Below are positions 62,684 to 64,000 of a stretch of DNA of 64,000 bases, in pieces. This DNA comes from Robiginitomaculum antarcticum DSM 21748 (GTDB lineage Bacteria; Pseudomonadota; Alphaproteobacteria; Caulobacterales; Maricaulaceae): the NCBI RefSeq assembly GCF_000365025.1, contig NZ_KB823013.1, positions 124,001 to 188,000 on the forward strand, written 5' to 3'. The notes beneath the pieces are model-generated. The model saw nothing but the letters and a program-made list of their open reading frames with translations. It ran no database searches and was not told where the DNA came from. The translations under genes were made by a program, and so were the position numbers. Positions within the stretch are counted from its first letter, which is position 1, and each line of letters begins with the position of its first letter.

Positions 62684-64000
62684 ATGTTTAAGAGATTTAA
62701 GAGAAAAAATCGACTTCAAACCAAAAACGCATCACTATTTGATAGCGCAAATCCGGCAGTTGATGACGATATAGTCCGCACGCCCCTGTCCAAACGCATC
62801 CTGATAGGCGTAATCTGCATTATCATATTGCTGGTATTTTTTGGTGTTTTGAGCTTTATCAAAAAAGTCTATGATAAACCCGAAGATAAAGAGCGCAGCT
62901 TTAACGCTCTGGCGGTTATGGCCGCGCCGGCACGAATCGAAGACGTCCAACTGACTGTTGAAGTGCAAGGCGAGTCGACGCCGCGCACCGAGATCAACCT
63001 CGTCCCGGAAGTGGCCGGTAAAATCGTATATGTCTCTCCGAACTTTGTCGAAGGTGGTATTATCAGCAAGGGCGAAACCTTGCTTCGCGTCGAAGACAGT
63101 GACTACCGCGTTGCCGTAATGCGCGCGCAGGCCCAAGTCGCGCAGGCCGAGCAGGTCTTGACCCGCGAAGCCGCTGAAGGCGAAATTGCCCGTCAGGATT
63201 GGGAGGAATTGGGTACCGGCGACGCCAGCCCGCTGACCTTGCGCGTCCCGCAACGCCAACAGGCCGAAGCCGCACTACAGGCCTCTAAAGGTGATCTTCA
63301 AGCCGCAAATCTGCAATTGCAGCGCACCTATGTGCGCGCGCCTTTTACAGGGCGTGTCCGCACAAAATCATCTGATATCGGTCAATATGTTACGCCGGGA
63401 TCAAGCTTGGGCCGTATTTTCTCGACCGACATTGTACAGGTTCGCCTGCCGCTATCCGATACGGATCTGTCGCGTCTGGTTCTGCCCATCGCCTTTGTTG
63501 CCGATTCGCGCAGTGTGGCCCCCAAAGTGACATTGTCCGCCACAGTAGGCGGTCAATATCAGGAGTGGCTGGGCAATATCATGCGCACTGACTCTACCTA
63601 TGACACACAGAGCCGCGCCTTGTTCGCCATTGTCGAAGTTGCAGACCCTTACGGTAAAGGCGCATCACAAAACGGCGTGCCGCTGGCGCCCGGCCTGTTC
63701 GTCAATGCCAAGATTCAAGGCCGCGAAGCGCTCAGCGCCTATGTCATTCCGCGTGATGGCCTGCGTCCAAATGATGAAATTTACGTTGTTGATGATAAAG
63801 GTAATGCTGAAATCCGTACGGCTGACGTCATTGATACCTATCCGGACCGCGCGATATTGCGCAGCGGCGTCAGCGAAGGCGAGCTTGTTGTGCTCTCCCC
63901 GATGGAGCGCTCGCGCGTCTCCACGCCTCTTAAAGTCCTCGATTTTAACGATCCGACAATCGTACTGGTTGAGCCGGAAAAACCGGAGTGGCTGATCGCT
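62684..64000 (+). CDS. RND periplasmic adaptor (HlyD/MFP family), 3' end outside window
   Basis: The frame is open from ATG 62684 to the last base (439 codons visible). The N-terminus is cytosolic and basic, followed by one TM helix at ~42-63 (LIGVICIIILLVFFGVLSFI) instead of a lipoprotein signal. Then the biotinyl-lipoyl half (VQLTVEVQGESTPRTEINLV, VAGKIVYVSPNFVEGGIISK), the helical hairpin (YRVAVMRAQAQVAQAEQVLT ... LQAANLQLQRTYVRAPFTGR), the second lipoyl half and the beta-barrel part. It would link the outer-membrane factor encoded just upstream to an RND transporter expected downstream. Substrate is unknown. Confidence 0.9.
   Translation, partial: MFKRFKRKNRLQTKNASLFDSANPAVDDDIVRTPLSKRILIGVICIIILLVFFGVLSFIKKVYDKPEDKERSFNALAVMAAPARIEDVQLTVEVQGESTPRTEINLVPEVAGKIVYVSPNFVEGGIISKGETLLRVEDSDYRVAVMRAQAQVAQAEQVLTREAAEGEIARQDWEELGTGDASPLTLRVPQRQQAEAALQASKGDLQAANLQLQRTYVRAPFTGRVRTKSSDIGQYVTPGSSLGRIFSTDIVQVRLPLSDTDLSRLVLPIAFVADSRSVAPKVTLSATVGGQYQEWLGNIMRTDSTYDTQSRALFAIVEVADPYGKGASQNGVPLAPGLFVNAKIQGREALSAYVIPRDGLRPNDEIYVVDDKGNAEIRTADVIDTYPDRAILRSGVSEGELVVLSPMERSRVSTPLKVLDFNDPTIVLVEPEKPEWLIA

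Overview
The window is a dense piece of an alphaproteobacterial chromosome. Gene content points to the dimorphic lineage (Caulobacterales / Maricaulales / Hyphomonadales). It has a DivL-type kinase with tyrosine in place of the phospho-accepting histidine, a PodJ-like polarity protein, a TTAA-N7-TTAA CtrA-type box between those two genes, an HWE-family sensor kinase, a TadG-like pilus protein, zf-CHCC and YdcH small proteins, and the tsaE-amgK-murU-addB-addA-trxA gene string. Lineage below class level is inference. I see no rRNA, tRNA, tmRNA, CRISPR array, phage or transposase gene.

Layout. 1-5.9 kb: the 3' part of a TadG-like gene, apaG, a dCTP-deaminase-like gene, a secreted S9 peptidase and a radical SAM enzyme. 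5.9-6.8 kb: a compact three-gene module (41-aa membrane peptide, 4-TM protein, XRE regulator) with its own promoter/operator palindrome and terminator. 6.8-9.8 kb: a lipoprotein gene, dxr and an MDR oxidoreductase. 9.73-10.45 kb is a 716-bp non-coding gap holding a REP-like inverted repeat and copy A of a ~330-bp dispersed repeat. 10.4-17.5 kb is the polarity/signalling block: podJ-like and divL (divergent), a YegP-like gene, and a divergent response regulator / HWE kinase pair. 17.6-25.1 kb: polA, a TonB-like gene, accD-folC, a peroxiredoxin, a small hypothetical gene and trxA. 25.1-33.9 kb: a tightly overlapping minus-strand operon tsaE-amgK-murU-addB-addA, which joins tRNA t6A modification, cell-wall sugar recycling and double-strand-break repair.

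34-39.2 kb: a 2Fe-2S ferredoxin, an IscU-like protein, an unrecognised coiled-coil/zinc-ribbon membrane protein, yidD, thrS and a GT2. 39.2-46.1 kb, minus strand: a GT39, an M1/M61-like metallopeptidase, an SDF symporter and a lipoprotein prolyl oligopeptidase. The last two overlap by one base and look like a peptide degradation and uptake pair. 46.2-54.1 kb: dapF, a cupin, a host-attachment-family protein, dapD, an ABC ATPase, a zf-CHCC protein, an entericidin-like gene with a candidate anti-Shine-Dalgarno sRNA in its 3' region, cysK, moeB-like and purU. 54.2-64 kb: gyrB, an AT-rich orphan lipoprotein, copy B of the dispersed repeat, purK-purE, a GGDEF protein, two divergent YdcH genes and the first two genes of an RND efflux operon. 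The second of these is cut by the window end.

The strongest candidates for something undescribed are the two diverged copies of the ~330-bp intergenic element, both in convergent gaps, and the structured CU-loop RNA candidate at 50.56-50.66 kb. Most of the rest is ordinary alphaproteobacterial housekeeping.
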